In this document: piece after piece, positions 23,425 through 34,336 of the stretch
How the letters are laid out: each line of letters begins with the position of its first letter
How positions within the stretch are numbered: position 1 is the first letter of the stretch
From: Clavelina lepadiformis
Lineage: Eukaryota > Chordata > Ascidiacea > Aplousobranchia > Clavelinidae
Assembly (NCBI RefSeq): GCF_947623445.1
Contig: NC_135241.1
Location: forward strand, 374,501 to 438,500
DNA: 64,000 nt
Reading direction: 5' to 3'
The notes under the pieces: generated by a model
Seen by the model: only the letters and a program-made list of their open reading frames with translations
Database searches by the model: none
What the model was told of the DNA's origin: nothing
Position numbers and translations under genes: made by a program

Positions 23425-24992
23425 AGCCACGGTTCATCATTAATTCATCTGTCATTAGCCGCCTCGAGTAAATTATTTGATGTCAGCGATGACATGGTGA
23501 CGTAAAACATGATCAGTTCGTATAATGCTAATTCTGTCCACGCAATATTCCAATATACTCTGCTTAATTGGGGACGGAGGCAAAACTGTTTAATCTTTTT
23601 CACCATCTCTAAACATTAATTAATCCGTTCATCACAGAGCTAGCTGATGTTTTGGCATTCAACGATCAAGCGACATCCTAATTAGAAGATTAAAGAACCA
23701 GATATGTGTGGTCTGGTCCTTGTAAAGCAATTATTTACGCTACTATTAAGTTGTGCCTTTATTGCAGATTATGACGTCAAAACTTTGACATTTTATGACG
23801 ACACGATCCACTTTGCTGTACTAAATAGGAACCATGTCAAATAGAATAGGTTAGGTGGGCAGCAAATTCAGTTTTCAGTGCAGTCGTTATAACGCTTAAA
23901 TAAATTTGCTGACTCATAATCGCTGCCTGTGACGACAAATTAAACAAATATTTGAATGGGCGCCATGGACAGGGTACACGAAGGCCTGCTAAATATAAAC
24001 TAAGATGTAGGTTTGTACAAAGGTCATAGATGATTACGTATGTACTTGTTCCATTATGACGCAATCAAGTTTTGAGGAAAATGCTAGACCGCGATATTGC
24101 TGCACATAAACTTGTTCATTGTTTCCAACTTTCCGGATATTAAAAAAAGAAATAAAAACTTGGCAGATATTTCAGCAGGATTCTCAGCTTATAAAGAAGT
24201 TTTGTTTAAGATAATTATCTAAAAAATGACATTTTAAACACAGTCTACAAAAACTGATACTAACAATCAGTTAGAATTATGCAATGACGACTCTTTGCTC
24301 GTGGGCTATTCCTCAAAAGCAGAAATTTCATTAAACGACCATAGAATTCTTAGTAACTTGCACACATGCCATGCTCTATGTCCGTTACTATGGCACTTTC
24401 CCGGTCTTTTTACATTTAACAGAAGCTCAGATGTGCATTGTCTTCGACCACGCCATTAATTTCTCATCGCTATGTTGTGGCCACTTGTTAGACCAATCAG
24501 CTTCCAACCTATATCGTTACAATTGTTTGGTCACAAACAGGGAATGAGCTCCTACGGCACCGATTGGCTCACTGCTTGCACTTTCTTCTCTTATCAGAAT
24601 TCTGCAAAATATTTCTTCTGAAAACGACTTGAAGATTACGTCTGTGGCCAATTAAGCATAGAATGATGACGCGTCAACATGATCTTTGAAACTTTAATTT
24701 TAATTAGAACTAAGATAATAAGGATGTACAGAGCTAAAACGCTTCTCTACAAAGCAGCAAGGCAATATTAGACAGAAGCGACCGAAAACGCCACCCAGGA
24801 CTTTTTAGCTTTACAAATTTAAATGAAATTACTTTTTTTCCAAATAATATCTTCATAAAACTTTCTCCTACATCATGGAAACCAGCATTTGGAGAAAAAA
24901 ATCAAGAAAAATGAACTTCATCTTAAATTATTGCAGCATAATTCTCTGATTATTTAAATAATTTGACTCTATGGAGTGAGATTTCCACGAGT
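23425..24992. other. Intergenic region without a recognised gene
   Basis: Lies between the TATA box of the peptide gene and the 3' end of the aminotransferase gene. Only short frames without family resemblance were seen. One TGACGTCA occurs at about 23774. Confidence 0.5.
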
Positions 24993-27685
24993 TCATTTTT
25001 CGAGAACACTTTTTATGACTCGACATAAACCCTCCACTCCCTTGCGAATATCGTCGACTTCATAATACGCGATGCAGAGACGGATGTGATTGGAGAAGTC
25101 GCCACAGATCGATGCCCTGGTGGAAATAATACGCAGATTAAGAAACAATCCATAAGTACAAAGGTCACCCATAAACAGAATTTTAACTGAATCATTTTTT
25201 ATGACTTGAGTCAAAGTCAAGTCGAATAGATTAAAACTGCAGCTTGAGACAACCGGCCAAGACCACACTGTTCAATTCACAAAGTTACAGCGCTGTGTCA
25301 AGTTGGTTGCAATTCACCAAGACAACGCAATTTGCGATGCTGTCATAGCTCAATATTACACTTATTATGTCAAGTAATGTACTCACTTAAAAATACTACT
25401 CAAGTCACTACAAGACTGACCAAGTCGGTTGCCCATTTCATTGTACTTTGTAACCTTTGTAACAACATTTACAGGACAATTATCCCGTAAAAGTCAAGCC
25501 AGCCAGAGTTTCAAAGGGTTGTCACAATGGTCAATTAATGAGTTAACATTTAACGACAGAAAACTTACAGATTTCCTTTCACGAAGGTGACATTTTCCCT
25601 CGCCTTGGAAAGCTCAAGAATCTTTGCAGAGTCCATATTTTCAGGCAGCTTCACCCACAGGAAGTAGCCCCCCTCTGGGTGGGTTATGGTAACACCATAT
25701 TTGGATAAACTTTCCTCAACTGTGGAAATGGCAACATCCATTCTCTCCTGCTCATAAGAAGAATGAAATTGAGATGAAGCCACCAAAGAATGTTGAGGTT
25801 AAATGCAATCAACGTTATGGGGTTTAACTTATACGTCTGCGTTCGGACAACACAAAATAATTTTTTTATCTATGATGGAATTCAACATTAGCAAATCGCA
25901 GATATTGCTCATCCAAGGCAAAATCATTTGCTACCAAACCAGGGTTCATTTATAAATTTACCACGTCACTGTCCCCAAAAAATGACCAGTCAAAAAGATA
26001 GAGCCAATAGGCATCAGCACAAGCAGTGACAACTTCACAGAAGTTAACAAGTAACAACCAACCAACATCGACCTACTTTGTGTTTTGTCCTCAGCATCTG
26101 GACATGATTGTCGATTGACCCACTCTTCAATGCTTCGGCCACCAAGTGTGCGACGTAGTATGTCTGCCCGGACCCACTGTTGGCGAGGTAGCAATCCTGC
26201 AGGGACGTTATGACATGGGTCGGGGCCTCGTACCATCCCATCCTCAAGCCGGGAGCAACTATTTTAGCAAAGGATCCGTTTGAGATGATATTACCTGCAA
26301 CGACAATTCCTTCAATTCACAAGCAAACAGATATGTTGATTACATACTAAACTTAACAATGCCTTGCAATACATCATAGACACTCATTAAGCTGATATCA
26401 TAAAATTAATTAAAATCTCAACTAACCTTTGTAATCAGGATCAGTCTTCTTGTCATACGCAAACAGTCGTTGCGGGGAACATTCAAACTTTCCCGGCACA
26501 CTCACATCAGCTTTGTAGCTTAGGACATTGTACACATCATCACATATTATGAGCAGGTCGTATTTCCGAGCAAGCTTCACCAGTTCGTTGCATTTCTCTG
26601 TCAACGATATACCAACAGCATTATGACATCTAGTGGTAATCTTATAGAGCACCAGTCTCTAATTATGTGAAACAAAATATCTTGTTGTGAGCAAAGGACT
26701 TGCAGCAACAGAAAGTGAGAATTAACCACACATGCATCTTCATTATACATTGCACCGAAGAAAATCTCTTTCATGAAATGTAAAATAGGTTACAGACTAG
26801 TTATCAAGCTACCTGGTGAATAACAACACCCGGTCGGGTTATGGTGGGTTGGAATGAGGTAAACAGCGGCTCGAAACGGTCTTCGTGGGGTCAACTTGGT
26901 CTCTGGAAGTTCTTTCAATTTTTCTTCCAAAACTTTAAGATTTAAGCCGTCACTTTCTATAGGGACCGGGACACCTTTCATCTATTGCGAAATATGTTGT
27001 TAGATTGGAAAATTTTCTATCGACACATTTTGTAATTTAAAGCAAAGGTTTATTTTTTATTAATATTTACCACTTGGTCCCTGTTTATTGACATGGCAAA
27101 TACAGGATAAGTTGGATTTTCAGCAAAGATATATTGCTCCTGTGTGAAGTAATGTTTCATGAGCACTTCTACGCCGCTAGACGCACCGCTGGTGACGAAT
27201 AAATCATCCCTAATAGATGAAGCTGGCGTTAAGTTACATGAAACAATCATTGCATCCATGAAAAAAAATTTCACTGCATGATGTCATTCTTTAGTTTCAC
27301 CTTTCGACAGGTTGGCCGTATTGTCTTGTCAGAAATTGAGCGACGGCTTCACGTACAGAGTAAGTGCCTGGTACCACTCCATACTGAAGCGCTTCTTCAA
27401 ACCTGTGCTGTTCCCTCAACTTCTTTGACGCATCCTGAACAAAGATATTTTATAAAAATATATAAACCACTGCACAAAACAAACAAAGATATGTACAACA
27501 GCAAGATGACTAAATTTAGACATTTACCACACAGTATAAAAGTACAGAGGTAATTTGGTAATTCATACATCTAAGTAATCGGCAATTTTCTTCAGTGACT
27601 CAGGACCCGGTGCGCCAACTTGCAAACTGTAATGACCAGGCTTGAGAAGTCCGTTGTCTTCAAAATCATTCAAAGGATGAGCCAT
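24993..27685 (-). CDS. Fold-type I PLP-dependent aminotransferase (yeast YER152C-like)
   Basis: Exons include 27685-27569 (MAHPLNDFEDNGLLKPGHYS), 27434-27301, 27209-27071 (DLFVTSGASSGVEVL, the PLP-phosphate region), 26981-26813 (IPTHHNPTGCCYSP, the NPTG motif), 26597-26427 (LLIICDDVYNVLSY, the PLP ring-binding Asp and Tyr), an exon from about 26294 with SNGSFAKIVAPGLRMGW (Schiff-base Lys at about residue 254, then the substrate-carboxylate Arg), about 25790-25568 (HPEGGYFLWVKLP) and a last exon at about 25120-24993 (ICGDFSNHIRLCIAYYE, ending VLEK). Phases were checked through the sixth exon. The motif set is that of class I/II aminotransferases; closest in memory are fungal YER152C / 2-aminoadipate-type enzymes, a branch I do not recall from vertebrates. 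An acceptor (TTATTTCAG, about 27720) just upstream of the ATG implies a further 5' exon or a trans-spliced leader, so a targeting peptide cannot be excluded. Confidence 0.85.
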
Positions 27686-27720
27686 GCTGCTATATGCTGA
27701 TGCACTCTTAGGAAGCACTG

Positions 27721-29024
27721 AAATAATTAAGGCATCATAATTTAATTGATGTGGCCTTTATATTCATATATATACACAACAAAACAATGGATTAATATAA
27801 TTTATTACGAAAGTTTTTATGCTGATTGTATTCTTGACCTCTGGCTGTCAGACAAAGCAATTGATTCCCTGTTGCTAATGTTGTAAACTTTATAATAACT
27901 GGCACAGCAACTTCAACTGCAGTGCCAGCAAATACTGGTTTGAATGGTTTCAATTTTTCATGTTTAAAGATCAGCTGCAGCCTTGCAACTCATAACTGCA
28001 CCCGGTCATCAGACATGGTAATTTATAAATGAATCAAATTTCGGATTTATAGCGCTAAAGAAGTACACAAGCAATTGACGTCACAATTTCAGCGGCAGGG
28101 ACTGGACTATCTTATACAAACGCACTAGTTAGACCTAAACTTTGTTTAATTTACAACGTACAGCATAATGAAATAATTCCGTATAAATATGGCAATAGCT
28201 AAACCAACTCGATTATTCCAGACTATCTTCCTTGGTACAGGTCAGAAATAACTTTAAACAGGACTTGCTCGCTGCAAACCTAGTCTTGTACTAATTCGTG
28301 TATGCTGCCATATTATGTAGATTTGTCAAACAACATATCCAAGTTTTTAGCACAGCAGGTGGCTAAGTCCACGTGGCCACAACGGACAGAGTCTGCTACT
28401 TGGGGGCAATACAGCAACCAGCATGTTAGTTTTAGCCTACATTACACTGACAATACTTATACAAATTCAAGTATATGTAGTAAAGTATGTTAACTGGCAA
28501 CTGAATAATTCTTACGTTGAAATCTTGTGGCTGATGTCAATCGCAGCAGATGTCTTACCCCACACACAAAATTTGCCATCTCATTCAAAATTCACTGAAC
28601 CAAAAGACCACAGGACACTGCTTTTTTCTTCTGCAAAACGAACACCATTGATTTTAGCGTCATATTGATAAGTTACGGTAGCCTGGTGCCACAACAATTA
28701 TAATTTGGGTTCCCAACATTTCTGCACACTCCACTTAAAATATTTCACGTTTGCACAAAATATTTATGATCACCACATCATATATATTTTGTCTCAGAAA
28801 AACATTTTTGAAATTCACAATATATTACACTTACAGGCTACGGTAATTAGTGAAATTATTTACGCACAATAACAACACAAGTCTATAATTTAGTCAGGTT
28901 GTTGCGAAATTGCAATTACAGTACATGTACAGCAGCTTCTAATATTTCTTCGTTACAGGAAGTTTTTCTGTGAAATAGTAATGTGACGTTTGGCGTTTCT
29001 TGTCATGTCGTGCATTTTAGGAGG
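27721..29024. other. Divergent intergenic region
   Basis: Separates the minus-strand aminotransferase from the plus-strand ZSWIM7-SNX19 unit and should hold both promoters. No TATA box could be assigned with confidence. No gene or transposon ends were recognised. Confidence 0.45.
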
Positions 29025-29204
29025 ATGGCGGCTTTTATAACACTACTAGTTTGTGTGTTGACTGGGTCGTGGTGTTTTGCGCTTTGTTTGGTAAAAGTGC
29101 TAGCTCAGTTCGAATTCACTTCCTTTGCTTCCAATTTAACAACAGCGCAGTATAAATTCGTTCCAATGTTCCAACGTTTAACTAATCAAGATTATTTGAT
29201 GTGA
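29025..29204 (+). other. Possible upstream ORF in the ZSWIM7 leader
   Basis: A 59-codon frame starts in a good context (GAGGATGGCGGC) with a hydrophobic N-terminus (MAAFITLLVCVLTGSW) and stops 23 bp before the ZSWIM7 ATG. It shows no family resemblance. It could be an upstream ORF, a short secreted peptide, or an intron-spanning chance frame, since an acceptor (GTTGCAG) lies at 29211-29217. Confidence 0.25.
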
Positions 29205-29227
29205 TATAGAGTTGCAGGGATGTTAGT

Positions 29228-30197
29228 ATGAAAACTGTTATTGAGCTCGTAACTGACAAACTGTTTCAAGAAGTGAAGGAAGAATACGAAAAACATGGCG
29301 AATGTAAGTTATTTGGTACAGTTATGTGTCACTTAATAATTAAATACATGTCGTCGTTTTGGCATGAAGTGTTTTGAAATGTCAGCTGTTCATTGCTGTT
29401 TACAACTCATGTAGCCCAGATGTACGACTCAACAAGTTTTGTGCATGGTTGTGTGTATGTTAGTTGTCAAAATATTGAACTTCATATTATTTGTAGTGAG
29501 CGACAACATCTTGTCTGCGTAAGTATCAAATTTATTTCATTGTTATGTTGAAATGACAGTTTCTTTAATGAGTTTAAACAAATAATAAATGTAGACGTAG
29601 ATGTAGCACCATATTCTCATATTTTGTGTTTTGAAGCCGTTCAGTTGCTTGCTGTTCTTAGGCTGAATTTTGTATTTGGACAACCACTGCTTTCTGCATT
29701 AGACCTAGTGGATCGTGATTGTGTGTCACACGTAACAACTCCGTGTCAAAAAGAAGTTTATCAGGTTAAATCAATTTAGTTGAGCAACTTTGGGATTTTC
29801 CACATTTAAATGGTGTCACTTGTGCCTTTACAGCTCCGGGCAGAATGAGACAGCAGTTGTCTTCAGTTACGACTATTTAAAGTTTCATAAAACTCTGGTT
29901 CTTTTAGCAGGTTTCGAGTGATTCAGGACGCACTTACACTTGTCCTGCCACTTTGCAATATTGCCCGTGCCTGTCGTACGCTTTTGGTGTTGTTAAAAGG
30001 GGGGAGCTACTCGTAGTAAGTTTATATACAAGTGCTGTTGTGCGAAAATAGATGAGTTTCGAAAGCCTCTGTGCTGATTGTGTTTCAAGTGCAAACATAT
30101 TCTGGCCATCCAGCTGAGTAGAGCAACCGGCTCCTGCAAGGAAGTGCAAGCAGATGACGAGAAAGTCTCCGTCATCCTCTTCGAGCAAGATTATTAA
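29228..30197 (+). CDS. ZSWIM7: SWIM-domain protein ZSWIM7 (SWS1)
   Basis: Five exons: 29228-29303, 29497-29518 (a 22-bp microexon), 29662-29764, 29911-30015, 30090-30197. They total 414 bp, giving 137 residues, close to the 140 of human ZSWIM7. The protein starts MKTVIELVTDKLFQEV, continues LNFVFGQPLLSALDLVDRD (human LKFLFGSSATQALDLVDR) and contains the SWIM zinc motif CPC...CKH (YCPCLSYAFGVVKRG...VCKHILAIQLS). ZSWIM7 pairs with SWSAP1 in the Shu-like complex that promotes RAD51 filaments during homologous recombination and meiosis. The gene ends only 95 bp before SNX19 on the same strand. Confidence 0.9.
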
Positions 30198-30280
30198 AAA
30201 TTATCTTCAGATCAGTGAGTTTAAGTTCAAGTTAATTGAATGTTTATGCTTTCTTCATTTTTAATCTTTGTCGTTCTTTG

Positions 30281-30292
30281 TTTTAGCTTTCT
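30281..30292 (+). promoter_or_regulatory. Candidate trans-splice acceptor upstream of SNX19
   Basis: A pyrimidine-rich tract TTCTTTGTTTTAG ends at 30286, six bases before the SNX19 ATG and within 95 bp of the ZSWIM7 stop. No AATAAA or room for a promoter is evident between the genes. In ascidians such acceptors receive a spliced leader; here this is inference. Confidence 0.45.
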
Positions 30293-33200
30293 ATGGAGAC
30301 CTCCACTGCATTTTTCACATCCTTGTTTCTCTTGCTGTTGTGGTACCAGCTCTCTTTTTTGCCGTTTCTCATCAATCTTCTTCTGTCAGTGGTGGTTGTG
30401 ACGGTGTCGCTGTTCATCATAATAGCAAATAAATACTTTCTCCCGATCGAACAAATTCTCTTCAATTTCTTTTATGCTGGTAAGTTGCCACAAATGATTA
30501 TCATCGTGTGTGATGACATTCTAGGTCATACAAGTGTTGCCTTCATCAGCATGATATGGTTGTCGTTGTTTGCAGGACCAGGGCCGGGCTCCCTTGATGC
30601 AGGTTGCAGTGCTGAGAAGCCAACCACGTACGATGATGAAATAACCAGGAAATTAAGAGAATTGACCGGGCATATTGTTCGAGATTTCATCCTGGACTGG
30701 TGAGTATATATACATCGGCCGTGTGCTTAAAGTAATTCGTCGATTGGAGTGAAAGGAAGTGACTCATGAAAATGATCAACGTCTACCACTGCAGGTATAA
30801 CGCTGTGAGTGGTGATGTCCACTTTGTTCAAGAGAGCTTCGAGTTGTTCGAGCACGTCTTTGCTGGTGTGCGAGCTCGTGTGGCCAATATTGACACTGAG
30901 GAGTTTGTGAAAGTGATTCTGAATCGACTGACGAGGCATCTCACTTGCTATAAAGAAGCTCAGAGATTGGCTGGAGTTCACTGCAATGCAGATGATGACA
31001 GGTAATGCAGGAATTTAAAACGTGCTGTGGGAGAACAAAATATTAAATTGCTTTTCATTGGTTCAATAGAAAGTTGCAAAACGTGATTGTGACGTATGAA
31101 ACGCTCCATGGACATCTTGCAATGTCTAATTTACCGGATAGTGAAACTGATCATCTGCGCTCTCTAGTGGTGGTGGTATTGAAAGGTCTGCTGCCATCCG
31201 ATTATCGACTTACCGGCTCCGCACTCTACCTGGTGAGGGAGCTGATCTCAAGGAATGTTCTTCTCTCCCTCGTCGAGATGCTCGCCGACCCGACGTGGAT
31301 CAATGGGATGGTGATCCACATTCTGAAGGAGGAAGAAGAAAGTGCACCACCTAGTGAGGAACCAGAAGATGAGATCACAGACATGCTGGAGGATGATGTC
31401 ATCGAAAGCAAGGTGGAAGATGCCACCCCCCATCCACCAGCCATCTCGTTGCCGGTGGTGGAAATTCCCCATAAAAATGAGGTCGACCCCCACAACATTA
31501 AAATAAGTTTTTCGGCAGCTTTCGACTCGGACAATTTAAAACTGGACATTCCGTTCCATCGACCAGATCCAAACTTCTTCTCTCAGGATATTTCTGGTGA
31601 GGAGAATATGGTCACTGACCTCAGCATAACGCCAAAATCTGAGTCATCTCTTGATGAAGTGGCAAGTCTCGCTTCCACATCTGAGCTTTCCGCGAGTGCC
31701 GAGAGATTGAAAGATGAAAACATGAACACGAACAGCAGCGTAAAAGACAACAATGCCACCAGTATGAGGCTGTTTTCGGCCGGGCCGCTACCATTGTCAT
31801 CATCAGCAAATCTTACTCACTTTAACGAACCACCAGAGGCAGGCCAGACTATCCCATTGCCACAAAACAAGAAGACGACTCATCAAGACGAGGCAAAACC
31901 AAGCAGGTGATTTGTACATGTGTCAAAGCTCTACTTTCATTTGCCAGTTTACAGCAAAGTAATTTTCAATGCTAGATCACTCAATACAGGTTTAAGCAAA
32001 CCCACAGCCAGTTTTCTTAAGGTTTGCAACCTCTAAGAAAATCACAAAGATCGCAATAATATCATCTATGTATGTGGAAACTTGCAGAAATATGAACTTT
32101 GATAGAACGTTGGAAAATTTAAGGGCACTGTTTCAGCCCCTCAAAGCACAATCCACAACCCCACATGCGTGACAAATATTCTTGTGCATTCCAGGTCAGG
32201 TCTTGGTGGATGGAGATTCTTCCAACATGTCCGAATTCCGGAAGCAACAAATGTCCAGGAATCTTATGAAGGTGGCGGCAAGTACACGCTGTACATCGTG
32301 GATTATTGTGCCCCCCCTCGTCCAGTGAAGAAGAAATTTGTTTCTACGTTCACATTTAAGGGAAATGACAGAGCAATAGAACCGACCAATGAAAACCAGA
32401 ACAGTCAATTATTTCATTTTCAGGTCAGAAAGTATAAATTTCAGATTAACTCTGAAACTTGCACTAACACCGATCCAACAAACAGGTGAGACGGCGGTTT
32501 CGTGAGTTCCTCACTTTGCAAGATCGTCTCAACGACAAGGCGGTGATTCGGAAAGTGATTCGAAATGTCCGTGGACCTTCAAGAATGTTCCCCATGCCCA
32601 TCGGAAACATGGACAAGGATTACATTGAAAAGAGAAGAAAGTTCCTGCAGGCCTACCTCAGAGAGGTGATTGCGTGTGAATGAGTTTCCAGGCTGTAAAA
32701 GCTCCACCATGTTGGAACATGTCATTTGTTTGTTTTCTAGTTGTGCACTTTCCCAACCGTCTGTCAATCAAATGAATTGAGGGAATTTCTTGCCTATAGC
32801 AGTGACCCGAGAATTGCTTATGTTCGACGTCCCTCTGACTACATTCCAAGGTAGGCCACGCATGGTGTTTGAGGGCTCCGCATGGTGCAACAATGTGTGT
32901 GCTTGGTTCCAGGGTCGACAAACTTCTGAAGAACGCGGTGCAGGAGCTGCTAGGAACAGCAACAAGCAAGATAACGAGCACGTTTAGTGGCGAGGGAACT
33001 GGCGACCACTTCCATGACTTTGAACAACCTCCACCACCCGCCATGCTCAGCTCAAAGTCGATGCCGACATTGAACGTCCCACCACTAGAGGGCGATGGTA
33101 GTAGCAAGAGCATTCCGGTACCAATTCAGGGTCCAGCGTTCTCGAATTTGAAAAATCCCGTCAAAAGATTTAAAAACATGATGCTTGGAAGACCAACAGA

Positions 33201-33988
33201 TGTCACTGCGTTTGAGGAATGTTCGAGGGAGTTCGGCCCATTCAGTGGGCCACGGAACGCGAACGACGTCAAATTCCGTAGAAACTGGAGGAGCGCAGAT
33301 CACCTGATCAACAATCGGACGTCGTACCACTTGATGCAGAGGAGGGGTGATGGTGATGGATGCGACACAATCAGTTTAAATGAGGACAACATCCAGGAAG
33401 GTCATTTTATAGCAAGTGAGTACAGGATGCTTATCATGTGGGATGATGCTGCAGCGATAAAAGCAACATCTACACACAGGTCAGATCTTCCACCTAGTTC
33501 GACAAATCTGGGATCTCCAGTTGGGATCAAACACACTCCTTTTTGTGTCTCTGGCTCGATATTTAAAAGAGTATGTCAACACAAAAGTCAAGTTTCTCAC
33601 ACAAAAGGACAAATGGCTTCATTACGTGAAGGTGAGTGAGCACAGATTCATGATAATCTCAAGTTCAACAGCAACTATTTTGTCACAGTCTCTGCAAGAT
33701 GCTTTATGGCCGAACGGAGATTGGGGAAAAGGGAAATCCCCCGCCGTTCACCCATCCGAGGAGGAAGTTTTGAAAGAAGCGCAATCTGTTTTGGAAGAAA
33801 CGTTTCCAGATGCTCTACGGGTTGTCGTGGGCAACCAAAGATATAAGTCTGGTGTTTCCGACCTTCTCGAAACTTTCCAGAATCCGGTGATAAACCGCCA
33901 TCTCTCGTATCATCTTCTTGACATTCTGGTTCAGTTCATCTTCCCAGACCTCCACACAGTCGTCACCAGGAAGAATATTTCCTTATAA
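30293..33988 (+). CDS. SNX19: Sorting nexin 19 (PXA-PX-nexin C membrane protein)
   Basis: Ten exons: 30293-30479, 30576-30699, 30795-31001, 31070-31906, 32195-32423, 32486-32665, 32741-32850, 32913-33415, 33480-33631, 33689-33988. They sum to 2829 bp, giving 942 residues. Residues 1-50 are two hydrophobic helices; a PXA domain follows (IVRDFILDWYNAVS...LVRELISRNVLLSLVEMLADPTWIN). Then comes an acidic, Ser-rich linker, a PX domain (about 460-590: RRRFREFLTLQDRL...RMFPMPIGNMDKDYIEKRRKFL), and a C-terminal nexin domain (YLKEYVNTKVKFLTQKDKW...SLQDALWP...NPVINRHLSYHLLDILVQFI). Order, the PX pattern and the INRHL motif match SNX19 rather than SNX13/14/25, which carry an RGS domain. Family role: endosome and ER-endolysosome contact, phosphoinositide-binding membrane trafficking. 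AATAAA lies at 34150-34155. Confidence 0.93.
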
Positions 33989-34085
33989 CTGAAGACTATT
34001 TTTCTGAAAGTAGCAACGAGTTTCATGGTCGTCCAATCCTTATCTTTTTATAAAACTGTGCATAACTTTATACTGTGACCATCTA

Positions 34086-34091
34086 TTTATT
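34086..34091 (-). terminator. Polyadenylation signal for POLE2
   Basis: Minus-strand AATAAA about 250 bp past the POLE2 stop. It lies within the SNX19 3' UTR (whose own AATAAA is at 34150-34155), so the two convergent transcripts probably overlap. Confidence 0.5.
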
Positions 34092-34336
34092 GCAGCGATG
34101 TGTGCTATGTGGTTGTGTGCTCTTTTTTCGTTTTGCTGATGTTGACACAAATAAAAACTTATGATATTTAATAGAACTTTTCTCAAAAAACATTTCAGTC
34201 AAAGTTATCAAGCAAGTATAAATGGAAGCGAGAAAAGTTTAAAAAGCAGCTAAATAACATTAATGAAAAGCATCCTTGAATGGTTCCTCCTCTCCCGATC
34301 GAAGTAAAACTCTTCAGTTGTGGAGGATCGATTTCC

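Noticed and set aside
31226-31549. Minus-strand frames opposite SNX19 exon 4
   Set aside because: The plus strand encodes the clear SNX19 PXA and linker region.
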